A stretch of DNA of 64,000 bases from Streptoalloteichus hindustanus (lineage in GTDB: Bacteria > Actinomycetota > Actinomycetes > Mycobacteriales > Pseudonocardiaceae). A program made the position numbers and the translations under genes. The notes beneath the pieces were generated by a model. That model worked only from the letters and a program-made list of their open reading frames with translations. It did not search any database and was not told where the DNA came from. The DNA lies in the NCBI RefSeq assembly GCF_900129375.1, contig NZ_FQVN01000009.1, forward strand, positions 1 through 64,000, read 5' to 3'. Below, piece by piece: positions 1 through 7,376 of the stretch. Within the stretch, counting starts at the first letter, position 1. Each line of letters begins with the position of its first letter.

Positions 1-275
1 CGTTGACCAGAATCCCCAGCGGCCCCAACTCCCGCTCCACCCGGTCCACCACCGACTCCACCGCCGCCACGTCGCTCACGTCCGCGACGAACGGGGAGAC
101 CTGGAACCCCTGCTCGGTGAGCTCCTCGGCCAGGGCGGTGACGCCGGCGGGATCCCGGTCCAGCGCGGCGACCGCGACCCCGGACCCGGCCAGTGCCCGG
201 ACCACGGCGGCGCCGATGCCCTGACCGGCGCCCGTCACCAGGGCGACCCCGCCCGCGATGCCGTTGCCGTCCATA
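1..275 (-). CDS. entA: 2,3-dihydro-2,3-dihydroxybenzoate dehydrogenase-like SDR (partial, 5' end only)
   Basis: Only the first 91 codons lie in the window; the gene runs off the left edge. The ATG start is at 275, with a GAGGG about 10 nt upstream. Near the N-terminus a beta strand leads into GAGQGIG, the Rossmann nucleotide-binding loop of short-chain dehydrogenases, followed by an ALDRDP acidic strand end and a VADVSD motif typical of classical SDRs. An iron box lies 115 nt upstream, and siderophore uptake genes, an enterochelin-type esterase and DAHP synthase follow. In that setting the natural role is oxidation of 2,3-dihydro-2,3-dihydroxybenzoate to 2,3-dihydroxybenzoate (EntA/DhbA) for a catecholate siderophore. 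The fold is clear; the substrate is inferred from context. Confidence 0.7.
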
Positions 276-389
276 CGCTCGTGTCCCTCTCGTCCCCGCC
301 GGCCGCGCGGGCTCCCGGCCCGGCCCCGGGACTCGGCTCGGGGCGGTGCGACCAGGGAGGTCCGCGGCGGACGGCCCGGAATACAAATG

Positions 390-408
390 TGAAGTGAGGC
401 TAACCTAA
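390..408. promoter_or_regulatory. Iron box (DtxR/IdeR-type operator) upstream of the entA-like gene
   Basis: The 19-mer ending GAGGCTAACCTAA matches the actinobacterial iron-box consensus (TTAGGTTAGGCTAACCTAA) at 16 of 19 positions by my count. It lies about 115 nt before the start of the leftward SDR gene. Iron-loaded IdeR/DmdR would repress from it. Confidence 0.75.
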
Positions 409-672
409 GTTCACTCCATCGTGTGACTGCGAATGAGTGATCGGCCTCACGGGGCACCGCCCCAGGTCGGAGCCGGTGCCGCGTTGCTCGCGTGTGCTGT
501 GCCAGAAAGGAAAGACGGGGCGAACGGCAGATACCGCGCTCGTCCGCACAGACGAGAACCCGCCGCGTCCGGACGCCTCGACGGGCGTCCCGACGCGGCG
601 GGGCGACAGACGACAACGCCCGCCGACCCGGGCCGGGGGCGGCCTCGGGTCAGCGGGCGCGTGCAGCCGGGA
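409..672. other. Intergenic stretch with one strong hairpin
   Basis: This stretch lies between the 3' end of the binding-protein gene (673) and the iron box. Apart from the hairpin at 560-602 I see no convincing gene. The open frames that cross it have shadow-type codon use. Confidence 0.6.
560..602 (-). terminator. Long GC hairpin downstream of the siderophore-binding lipoprotein gene
   Basis: Arms CCGCCGCGTC/CGGACGCC and GGCGTCC/GACGCGGCGG form a stem of about 18 bp with one mismatch and a short TCGAC loop. It lies about 70 nt past the stop codon of the leftward lipoprotein gene, so it probably ends that transcript before the entA-side iron box. No U-tract is present, as is usual in actinomycetes. 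Confidence 0.65.
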
Positions 673-1647
673 TCAGGACTTGGCCATGGCCTTGCTGACG
701 TCCTCGACCACCGCGAGCGCGCCGAGCGGGCCGCCCCTGCTGGTCCACAGGGAGCCGTCGACGGCCACCAGGTGGTTGTCGCGGACCGCCTTGAGCTGCT
801 GGAACGCCGGCATGTTGCGGGCCTGCTCCATGGCCTGCACGGCCTCGCCGTCCGGGGTCAGGGTGCCCAGGAACAGCCAGTCGCCGTCCATCTTCGCCAG
901 CGCCTCCAGGCTCAGCGGCGAGCCGTGGCTGAAGCCGGGCTCCTGCTGGGCCGCGGGGCGGCGCAGGCCGAGGTCGGCGACGACGAGGCTGGCGAACTGC
1001 TGCGTCTGCATCGTGCCCGGGCCCTTTGGGTTCCAGCGCACGATGCTCACCTCGGCGTTCGCGTTCGGGCCGAGCTTGCCCTTGACCTCCTGGACCTTCC
1101 GGTCGTAGTCGGCCAGCACGGCCTTGGCCTTGTCCGCCTTGTTCAGCGCGTCGGCCTCGATGCGGAACGCCGTCTTCCAGTCGGTCTCCAGCTTGAAGGT
1201 CACCACGGTCGGCGCGACCTGGCGGAGCTGGTTGAGCACGTTCTCGTCGGTGACGCCGCCGGCGAGGATGACGTCGGGGGTGGACTCGACGACCTTGTCC
1301 ATCGACGGGGTGCTGAGGTCCCCGACCACCTTGATGTCCTTGAGCCGGTCGCCGAGGTAGCGCGGCGGAGTCTTCTGGCCGCGCCCGTTGACGGTGCCCA
1401 CCGGCTTGACGTCCATGGCCAGCACCGCGTCGAGGTCCTGCTCGCTCAGCGCGAGGACGCGTTGCGGGTTCGCGGGCACCTCGACCTGCTTGCCCAGGGC
1501 GTCCGTGATCGTGCGCTTGCCACCGGCGTCCTGACCCCCGGTCACCGGGGACTGCCCCGACGAGCAGGCGGACAGGCCGACGAGCGCCGCGAGGGAGGCC
1601 GCGACCAGGCCCAGTCCGCGGCGGGAGAGTCGAGCTGAAGCGGTCAT
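673..1647 (-). CDS. Iron-siderophore ABC transporter substrate-binding lipoprotein (FecB/FepB type)
   Basis: This 324-aa protein captures ferric siderophore outside the membrane and delivers it to the FecCD permeases encoded divergently. The ATG at 1647 is chosen because GGAGAGGAACC precedes it and it begins a clean lipoprotein signal: basic n-region, hydrophobic stretch, then lipobox LSAC with the lipidated Cys near residue 29. The mature part opens with the family's beta-strand start (RTITDALGKQVEVPANPQRVLAL), interrupted here only by my spacing of motifs, and later has PDVILAGG and DGDWLFLG. The gene reads away from the iron box at 1837-1855, which it shares with the permease gene. A longer upstream frame exists but lacks a signal peptide at its start. 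Confidence 0.9.
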   Translation of the reverse strand: MTASARLSRRGLGLVAASLAALVGLSACSSGQSPVTGGQDAGGKRTITDALGKQVEVPANPQRVLALSEQDLDAVLAMDVKPVGTVNGRGQKTPPRYLGDRLKDIKVVGDLSTPSMDKVVESTPDVILAGGVTDENVLNQLRQVAPTVVTFKLETDWKTAFRIEADALNKADKAKAVLADYDRKVQEVKGKLGPNANAEVSIVRWNPKGPGTMQTQQFASLVVADLGLRRPAAQQEPGFSHGSPLSLEALAKMDGDWLFLGTLTPDGEAVQAMEQARNMPAFQQLKAVRDNHLVAVDGSLWTSRGGPLGALAVVEDVSKAMAKS

Positions 1648-1710
1648 GGTTCCTCTCCGACAGTGAAGGTCCGACGCGCGCACGCCCGAGCCGGCCGCCC
1701 GGCGACAACC

Positions 1711-1723
1711 ATCCACTGTGGAC
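1711..1723. repeat. Dispersed palindrome, one-mismatch copy (ATCCACTGTGGAC)
   Basis: This is a copy of the GTCCACNGTGGAC family found throughout the window. It lies in the 5' leader of the siderophore-binding lipoprotein gene, about 65 nt before its start. Confidence 0.6.
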
Positions 1724-1836
1724 ATCACTGGGGACGCCACCGGGGACCCGGCGGGGGACGCCGAGCGGCGCGCGGACGTCGGCCGGGACACGGTCCCGGG
1801 GATGAGGAAGCGCCATCCTCGGCTGTGCACGGTGGG

Positions 1837-1855
1837 TTAGGTTAGCCTCTCCTCA
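1837..1855. promoter_or_regulatory. Iron box between divergent siderophore-uptake genes
   Basis: TTAGGTTAGCCTCTCCTCA matches the iron-box consensus at 15 of 19 positions, with the left half perfect. It lies between the lipoprotein gene (leftward) and the permease operon (rightward) and touches the first base of the ATG at 1855. It probably controls both directions. Confidence 0.75.
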
Positions 1856-2961
1856 TGCCCCTGTCATCGGTACGCCGGTCGTGTGAACCAGACGATGATG
1901 TATCACATACTGCAACCGACGCGCCGGTGCGGCGGCAACGCCGCCGGACGGCCGTCGGCCCGGTGGCGGCAGGCCTCGGGGTGCTCGCCATCGCCCTCGT
2001 CACCAGTTCGATCTTGGTTGGCTCCGGGGACATCCCCAGCGGGCGCGTCATCGACTACGTCCTCGGCGACGCCGCCGCGCGCGCGGACTCCCACCTACAG
2101 ATGGTGATCACCACGCTCCGTGTCCCCCGCACCCTGGCCGCGGTCCTCGTGGGCTGCGCGCTCGGCGTCGCCGGCACGCTGCTGCAGTCCGCGACCCGCA
2201 ACCCGCTCGCCGAGACGGGCCTGCTCGGCGTCAACGCCGGCGCGGCGCTCGGCGTCGTGCTCGGCATCGCCTACGCCGGCGTGGAGAGCGGGTACGGCTA
2301 CCTGGTCTGGGCCTTCGCCGGCGCGGCCGTCGCGAGCGCGCTCGTGCTGATGATCGCCAGGGTGGGCGGCGCGCTCGTCTCGCCGCTGCGGCTCGTGCTG
2401 GCCGGCGCCGCGCTCGGCGCCACCTTCCGCGGCCTCACCGGCTCGATCCTGTTGCGCCAGGCCAACTCCTACGACCAGTACCGGTTCTGGGTCCTCGGCT
2501 CACTGTCCGGTGTGGACATGAGCCTGACGCTGCGGATGCTGCCGGCCATCGGGATCGGGCTGCTCACGGCCGTCCTGGTGGCCCGGCCGCTGTCGGCGCT
2601 GCACCTGGGCGACGACGCGGCCCGCGCCCTCGGCCACCGGCCGGGCCTCGTGCGCGTCGTCGTGGCGGTCGTCGTGACGCTGCTGGCCGGCGCGGCGGTC
2701 GCCCTCGCCGGCCCGATCGCCTTCCTCGGCCTGCTCGCGCCCTACCTGGCCCGCGCGGTCGCCGGCCCGCGCATGCTCGCGCAGGTCGTGGTGTCCGGCA
2801 TGGCGGGCATCGTCCTCCTGCTGGCCGCCGACGTGCTGGGCCGGGTCGTGATCCGGCCGTACGAGGCGCCGGTCTCGGTGCTGCTGGCGATCGTGGGCGG
2901 GCCGGCGCTGGTCCTCATCGCCCGGTCCCGCCGGCTGATGACCCTGCGGACGGAGGCGTGA
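1855..2961 (+). CDS. FecCD-family ferric-siderophore ABC permease, subunit 1
   Basis: This 368-aa, roughly ten-helix FecCD permease forms half of the transmembrane channel. Diagnostic motifs are LRVPRTLAAVLVGCALGVAGTLLQSATRNPLAETGLLGVNAGAALGV read as successive short blocks, the coupling segment near LGDDAARALGHRPGL, and the C-terminal GPIAFLGLLAPYLAR block. It overlaps the next permease gene at the stop. The annotated ATG at 1855 abuts the iron box, which is unusual because an operator-overlapped promoter would start transcription near or after that codon. An in-frame GTG at 1927, giving a start MRQRRRTAVGP just before the first helix, is a real alternative; neither has a good ribosome-binding site. 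Confidence 0.9.
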   Translation: MPLSSVRRSCEPDDDVSHTATDAPVRRQRRRTAVGPVAAGLGVLAIALVTSSILVGSGDIPSGRVIDYVLGDAAARADSHLQMVITTLRVPRTLAAVLVGCALGVAGTLLQSATRNPLAETGLLGVNAGAALGVVLGIAYAGVESGYGYLVWAFAGAAVASALVLMIARVGGALVSPLRLVLAGAALGATFRGLTGSILLRQANSYDQYRFWVLGSLSGVDMSLTLRMLPAIGIGLLTAVLVARPLSALHLGDDAARALGHRPGLVRVVVAVVVTLLAGAAVALAGPIAFLGLLAPYLARAVAGPRMLAQVVVSGMAGIVLLLAADVLGRVVIRPYEAPVSVLLAIVGGPALVLIARSRRLMTLRTEA

Positions 2962-4013
2962 TGGAGCACCCGGTCCCCCCGCCCCCGGACAGCGTCGTCC
3001 TCCGGCGCGGCGCCCTCTCCGTCCTGCTGCCCCGCCGCGCCAGCCTGGCGGCGCTGGGCCTCGGGGTGCTCGCGGCGCTGGCCGTCGTCGGCTCCACCCT
3101 CGTGGGCGCCGGCCACCTGACGCCCGGCCAGGCGCTGAACGCGTTGTTCGGCGAGGGCGGCCACAACGCGGTGCTCCTGGTCCAGAAGTTCCGGCTGCCC
3201 AGGGTCGTGGCGGGACTGCTCGCCGGCGCGGCGCTCGGCCTCGCCGGCTGCCTCACCCAGACGCTGTCCCGCAACCGGCTGGCCACGCCCGACCTGCTCG
3301 GCGTGACCGACGGGGCCACGGTGGCGATCCTGGTCGCGGTCGCCGGCAGCACCGCCGGGATGATCGGCGACTGGTGGCTCGGCCCGGTCGGCGCGGTCGT
3401 CGCGGGCGCGCTCGTGATGCTGGCCGCCGGCGGCGCGGACAGCAGGGGGTACCGCGTGCTCGTGGTGGGCCTCGCGCTGACCGCCACCGTGCGCGCGATC
3501 ACGGATCTCGTGCTCACGCAACAGGGTCTGCACACCGCGTCGGCGATCTTCACCTGGACCATCGGCAGCCTCAACGCGCGCGGGTACGAGATCGCCGTGC
3601 CGGTCGGCGTCGCGCTCGCGGTGCTGCTCCCGCTGGCGGTGCTCGCCGGCCGGCAGCTCTCGGTGCTCCGCTTCGACGACGACGTGGCCGCGACCCTGGG
3701 CACGGACCTGCGCCGCGCCCGGATGTACGTCCTGGCGATGGCGGTCCTGCTCGCCGGCCTGGCGGTCGGCGTCGGCGGGCCGATCGCCTTCGTGGCCATG
3801 GCCGCCCCGATCGTGGCGGGCCGCCTCGCCGGCCCGGCCCGCGTCCCGCTGGTCGGCTCCGCCCTCGTCGGCGGCGTGCTGGTGGTCCTGGCCGACACGC
3901 TGGCCAGGATCGCCACGGAGCACGAGCTGCCGGTCGGCGTCGTCACCAACGTCCTCGGCGGGCCGTTCCTGCTGTGGGTCCTGCTCAGCGACAAGTCGAA
4001 CAGGAGGTTCTAG
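2961..4013 (+). CDS. FecCD-family ferric-siderophore ABC permease, subunit 2
   Basis: This 350-aa partner permease probably forms a heterodimer with the preceding one. The ATG at 2961 overlaps the upstream TGA, and GGAGG four nt before it favours this codon over the GTG at 2958. Family marks are FRLPRVVAGLLAGAALGLAG, SRNRLATPDLLGVTDGA, FDDDVAATLGTDLRRAR at the ATPase-coupling loop and GPIAFVAMAAPIVA near the C-terminus. Its stop overlaps the start of the ATPase gene by one base, so the three uptake genes are translationally coupled. Confidence 0.92.
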   Translation: MEHPVPPPPDSVVLRRGALSVLLPRRASLAALGLGVLAALAVVGSTLVGAGHLTPGQALNALFGEGGHNAVLLVQKFRLPRVVAGLLAGAALGLAGCLTQTLSRNRLATPDLLGVTDGATVAILVAVAGSTAGMIGDWWLGPVGAVVAGALVMLAAGGADSRGYRVLVVGLALTATVRAITDLVLTQQGLHTASAIFTWTIGSLNARGYEIAVPVGVALAVLLPLAVLAGRQLSVLRFDDDVAATLGTDLRRARMYVLAMAVLLAGLAVGVGGPIAFVAMAAPIVAGRLAGPARVPLVGSALVGGVLVVLADTLARIATEHELPVGVVTNVLGGPFLLWVLLSDKSNRRF

Positions 4014-4834
4014 TGGAACTCGTCGTGGAGCGGCTGCGGGCCGGCTACCCGGGGTTCGTCGCCGTGGACGAGGTGGATCTCCGGATCCCGTCGGGCCAGG
4101 TGGTGGCCGTCGTGGGACCCAACGGCTGCGGCAAGTCGACGTTGCTGCGCGCCCTCGCCCGCCTGCACCGGCCCGAGTCGGGCCGGGTGCTCGTCGGCGA
4201 CGCCGACATCTGGGGGCTGCGCCCCCGCCAGGCCGCGCACCGCGTCGCGCTGCTCCCGCAGTCGCCGCGCGCGCCGGAGGCCATCACGGTGGCCGGGCTG
4301 GTCCGGTTCGGTCGGCACCCGCACCAGGGGCTGTTCCGGCAGTGGTCGCGCGAGGACGAGCGGATCGTCGGGGAGTCGCTGGCCGCGACCGGCGTGGCCG
4401 ACCTCGCCGAACGCCGCCTCGACCAGCTCTCCGGCGGTCAGCGGCAGCGGTGCTGGATCGCGATGACCCTGGCCCAGCGCACGCCGGTGGTCCTGCTGGA
4501 CGAGCCGACCAGCGCGCTCGACCTCGGCCACCAGGTCGAGGTTCTGGGCCTGGCCCGGTCGGTCGCGGCCACCGGGCGCACCGTGGTGATGGTGCTGCAC
4601 GACCTGGGTTCGGCGGCCCGCTACGCCGACCACCTCGTCGCGATGCGGGCCGGCCGGATCGTCGCCGCCGGGCCGCCCCGCGAGGTGGTGGACGCCAACC
4701 TGGTGCGGGCGCTCTACGACATCGAGGCCGACATCCTGCGCGCTCCGGCCGACGGCGCGCCCGTGGTCGTGCCGGCCCCCGCCCCGGCCACTCCGGCCAC
4801 GACGGTCACAGAGGCGGAGGCGGTCGGGGCATGA
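4013..4834 (+). CDS. Iron-siderophore ABC transporter ATPase (FecE/FepC type)
   Basis: This 273-aa ATPase powers the FecCD permease pair. The GTG at 4013 shares a base with the preceding TAG and is preceded by AGGAGG at 4002-4007, five nt away. Walker A is GPNGCGKS at residues 35-42, followed by a Q-loop at LLPQSP, the signature LSGGQRQR, Walker B VVLLDEPTSALD and the H-loop LHDL. The C-terminal tail after about residue 245 is Pro/Ala-rich and looks unstructured. Its stop overlaps the start of the esterase gene in an ATGA, keeping uptake and iron release in one operon. Confidence 0.95.
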   Translation: MELVVERLRAGYPGFVAVDEVDLRIPSGQVVAVVGPNGCGKSTLLRALARLHRPESGRVLVGDADIWGLRPRQAAHRVALLPQSPRAPEAITVAGLVRFGRHPHQGLFRQWSREDERIVGESLAATGVADLAERRLDQLSGGQRQRCWIAMTLAQRTPVVLLDEPTSALDLGHQVEVLGLARSVAATGRTVVMVLHDLGSAARYADHLVAMRAGRIVAAGPPREVVDANLVRALYDIEADILRAPADGAPVVVPAPAPATPATTVTEAEAVGA

Positions 4835-6117
4835 CGCCCCCGGCCCCGCCCCGCACCCCGATGCCCCCGCCCGAACTCGCGGTCAGCCCACGGATCGCGG
4901 AGCTGGAACGGGATCTCGCCTCGGGGGCTCCCGACGCCCTCCCCCGGTTCTGGGCCGAGGTCGCCGGAGAGGGCACACCGCTGGTCGAGCCGATCGCGGG
5001 CGATCTCGACCACCGCGTCGTCACCTTCCTCTGGCGCGACGCGGGAACGCGCACCAGCGAGGTGCTCCTCCTCGCCAACTGCGTGACCGACCGCAGCGTG
5101 CTCCCCCAGAGCCGTCTCACGCGGATTCCCGGCACCGACGTGTGGCACCGCAGCTACCGGATGTCCGGAAAGTGGCGCGGCAGCTACCAGTTCGTCGCCC
5201 TGGACGAGCCGTTTCCCGACCCGCCCGCCGTGGAGGACGCGAACAGCGCGACGACCGGGCACCGCATGTGGCGAATGCTCGGGCTGATGGCCGAGCCCGA
5301 CCCGCTCAACCACCGCCGGCTTCCGGCGCGGTGGGGCGCGCCGCCCCGGTCCGTCGCCGAGTTGCCGGACGCGCCGCCACAACCCTGGGCCGCGCCGCGA
5401 CCGGGAGCTCCCCGGGGCAGGGTGGAGACCCACATAGTCCACAGTGGACATCTGGGCGCGGACAGGAAGGTGTGGGCCTACCTGCCGCCCGACCACGACC
5501 CGAACGTCGAGTACCCGATCCTGGTGCTGCTCGACGGGGACATGTGGGGCGACGCGCTGCCCATCCAGTCCACATTGGACAACCTCGTCGCCGAGCGCCG
5601 ACTGCCCCCGCTGGTCGCGGTGATGCCCGACGCGGTGGACAACCAGACCCGCTGGCGCGACCTCGGGTGCCACGACCCGTTCCTCGGCTTCCTGCGCGAC
5701 GACCTGCTCCCCTGGGCCGCACGCCGCTGGCGGGTCACCGACGACCCGGCCCGCACGGTCATCGCCGGGCAGAGCCTCGGCGGCCTCACCGCCCTGTACG
5801 CCGGGCTGCGCGCCCCCGAGCGGTTCGGCAACCTGCTGGCGCAGTCGGCTTCGGTCTGGTGGCGACCGGACGGCGCCGGCGAGCCGCACTGGCTCGCCGG
5901 CCAGTTCGCGGAATCCGCCCCGCTACCCCTCCGAATCCACCTGGAGGTGGGGACTCAGGAGTGGATCCTCACGCCGGCCACGCGACACCTCCGGAACGTG
6001 TTGGGGGACAAGGGATATGACGTCAGCTACGCCGAGCACGCCGGCGGGCACGACTACGCGTGCTGGCTCGGCTCGCTGGCGACGGGGTTGATCACGCTGA
6101 CCAGCGGCTGGGCGTGA
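4831..6117 (+). CDS. fes: Enterochelin esterase-type siderophore hydrolase (Fes family)
   Basis: This 428-aa cytoplasmic esterase would cut the ester backbone of an imported ferric catecholate trilactone to release iron. The N-terminal domain carries the Fes-type stretch with FLWRDAG, DVWHRSYRM and the paired DPLN. The C-terminal alpha/beta-hydrolase has a nucleophile elbow GQSLGG with Ser at residue 315 and a C-terminal GGHDYACW with His at 407. No secretion signal is present, consistent with action after uptake. The ATG overlaps the ATPase stop. The last 64 nt overlap the 3' end of the opposing DAHP synthase gene. Its presence argues for an ester-linked siderophore such as enterobactin, bacillibactin or griseobactin relatives. 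Confidence 0.9.
   Translation: MTPPAPPRTPMPPPELAVSPRIAELERDLASGAPDALPRFWAEVAGEGTPLVEPIAGDLDHRVVTFLWRDAGTRTSEVLLLANCVTDRSVLPQSRLTRIPGTDVWHRSYRMSGKWRGSYQFVALDEPFPDPPAVEDANSATTGHRMWRMLGLMAEPDPLNHRRLPARWGAPPRSVAELPDAPPQPWAAPRPGAPRGRVETHIVHSGHLGADRKVWAYLPPDHDPNVEYPILVLLDGDMWGDALPIQSTLDNLVAERRLPPLVAVMPDAVDNQTRWRDLGCHDPFLGFLRDDLLPWAARRWRVTDDPARTVIAGQSLGGLTALYAGLRAPERFGNLLAQSASVWWRPDGAGEPHWLAGQFAESAPLPLRIHLEVGTQEWILTPATRHLRNVLGDKGYDVSYAEHAGGHDYACWLGSLATGLITLTSGWA
5437..5449. repeat. Dispersed palindrome, perfect copy (GTCCACAGTGGAC)
   Basis: This is a perfect copy of the GTCCACNGTGGAC palindrome inside the esterase coding sequence, where it encodes part of IVHSGH. Variant copies also occur in this gene (5568-5580) and the next (6803-6815). 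Confidence 0.7.
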
Positions 6118-7187
6118 CGCCGCCGCTCGCGCACCGCGACGGCCAGTGAGCGGAGCAGCGACGCGGTGGCGTCCCACCCCATGCAGGCGTCGGTGACGCT
6201 CTGGCCGAACACCAACGGCTCTCCGGGAACCACGTCCTGCCGGCCGGAGACGATGAAGCTCTCCAGCAGCAGCCCGCGCACCCCGTCCTCGCCGGCGGCG
6301 ATCCGCTCGGCGATCTCGCCGGCCACCGCGCGCTGCCGCTCGTGGCACTTCCCGCTGTTGCCGTGGCTGGCGTCGATGACGACCCGCTCCGGCAGGCCGG
6401 CCGCGCGCAACCGCCGCCGCGTCTCACGGACGTCCTCGGCGGAGTAGTTGGGACGACCGGAGCCGCCGCGCAGCACGACGTGGCAGTGCGGGTTCCCGCT
6501 CGTGCGCAGGATCGCCGGGGCGCCGTTGTCGGCGATGCCCAGGTAGGCGTGCGGCGCCGCCGCCGCGCGGATCGCGTCCACAGCGGACTGGACCGAGCCG
6601 GACGTCGCGTTCTTCATGCCGACGGGCATCGGCAGGCCGCTGGCGAGCTGCCGGTGCACCTGGCTCTCCACGGTCCTGGCCCCGATCGCGCCCCAGGTCA
6701 CGAGGTCGCCGAGGTAGGCGGGCGTGATCGGGCTCAGCCACTCGACGGCGATCGGCAGGCCCAGCTCCGTGATCGCCAACATGAGTTCGCGCGCCGAGCT
6801 GAGTCCACTGTGGACGGCGAAGCCGCCGTCGAGCGACGGGTCGGTCAGCAGCCCCGGCCAGCCCAGCGCGCTGCGCGGCTTCTCCAGGTAGACCCGCATC
6901 ACCAGGAGGAGGTCGTCGGCCAGCTCCTCGGACATGTCCCACAGCAGCCGCGCGTACGCCATCGCGGCGGCCACGTCGTGGACCGAGCAGGGGCCGACCA
7001 CCACGAGCAGCCGGTCGTCCGTTCCGGCCAGCACCCGGCAGGTGGCCTCGCGGGCGGCGAGCACGGTGTCGGCGACCCGGTCGGTCACCGGCATCCGCTC
7101 GGCCAGCGCGGCGGGGGAGACCAGCGGCTCGGCGGTCACCCGACCGCCCGACTCCCGCGAGACGGGGCCCGGCACCGCAGCTCGCAT
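6054..7187 (-). CDS. aroG: 3-deoxy-7-phosphoheptulonate (DAHP) synthase, type I
   Basis: This 377-aa enzyme condenses phosphoenolpyruvate and erythrose 4-phosphate, the entry step to chorismate. Motifs of AroFGH-type enzymes are VVGPCSVHD, RVYLEKPRS, GMKNATSGS, HVVLRGGSGRPNY, IDASHGNSGK and the C-terminal SVTDACMGWD. The ATG at 7187 is preferred over GTG 7190 because GAGGAG sits five nt away. An iron box lies just upstream, so this copy is likely made under iron starvation to supply chorismate for dihydroxybenzoate rather than for general aromatic amino acid synthesis. Its 3' end overlaps the esterase gene on the other strand by 64 nt. Confidence 0.93.
   Translation of the reverse strand: MRAAVPGPVSRESGGRVTAEPLVSPAALAERMPVTDRVADTVLAAREATCRVLAGTDDRLLVVVGPCSVHDVAAAMAYARLLWDMSEELADDLLLVMRVYLEKPRSALGWPGLLTDPSLDGGFAVHSGLSSARELMLAITELGLPIAVEWLSPITPAYLGDLVTWGAIGARTVESQVHRQLASGLPMPVGMKNATSGSVQSAVDAIRAAAAPHAYLGIADNGAPAILRTSGNPHCHVVLRGGSGRPNYSAEDVRETRRRLRAAGLPERVVIDASHGNSGKCHERQRAVAGEIAERIAAGEDGVRGLLLESFIVSGRQDVVPGEPLVFGQSVTDACMGWDATASLLRSLAVAVRERRRHAQPLVSVINPVASEPSQHA
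6803..6815. repeat. Dispersed palindrome, perfect copy (GTCCACTGTGGAC)
   Basis: This perfect copy of the GTCCACNGTGGAC family lies inside the DAHP synthase coding sequence. Confidence 0.7.
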
Positions 7188-7216
7188 CACGTCTCCTCGC
7201 TCGATCGGGTGATGAG

Positions 7217-7235
7217 TGAGGTAAGCCTAACCTCA
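7217..7235. promoter_or_regulatory. Iron box upstream of DAHP synthase
   Basis: TGAGGTAAGCCTAACCTCA is a near-perfect inverted repeat that matches the iron-box consensus at 15 of 19 positions. It sits 30 nt before the aroG start. This is the third such site in 7 kb. Confidence 0.8.
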
Positions 7236-7324
7236 TTAGATCACCCTGCGAAGACCCCGTGGCCGCCGTCACGCACGATGGAGCGACAGCACGTCCCGAT
7301 CCGATCGCGGAGAGTGCACAAAAA

Positions 7325-7362
7325 GCTGTGCCCGTGCGGCGAGATCACCACACGGGCACAGC
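7325..7362 (-). terminator. Perfect 12-bp hairpin after the alpha-glucosidase gene
   Basis: GCTGTGCCCGTG at 7325-7336 pairs perfectly with CACGGGCACAGC at 7351-7362 across a 14-nt loop. It lies 15 nt past the stop of the leftward GH13 gene and separates it from the iron-regulated aroG promoter. Confidence 0.8.
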
Positions 7363-7376
7363 GGACGAAAGGGACG

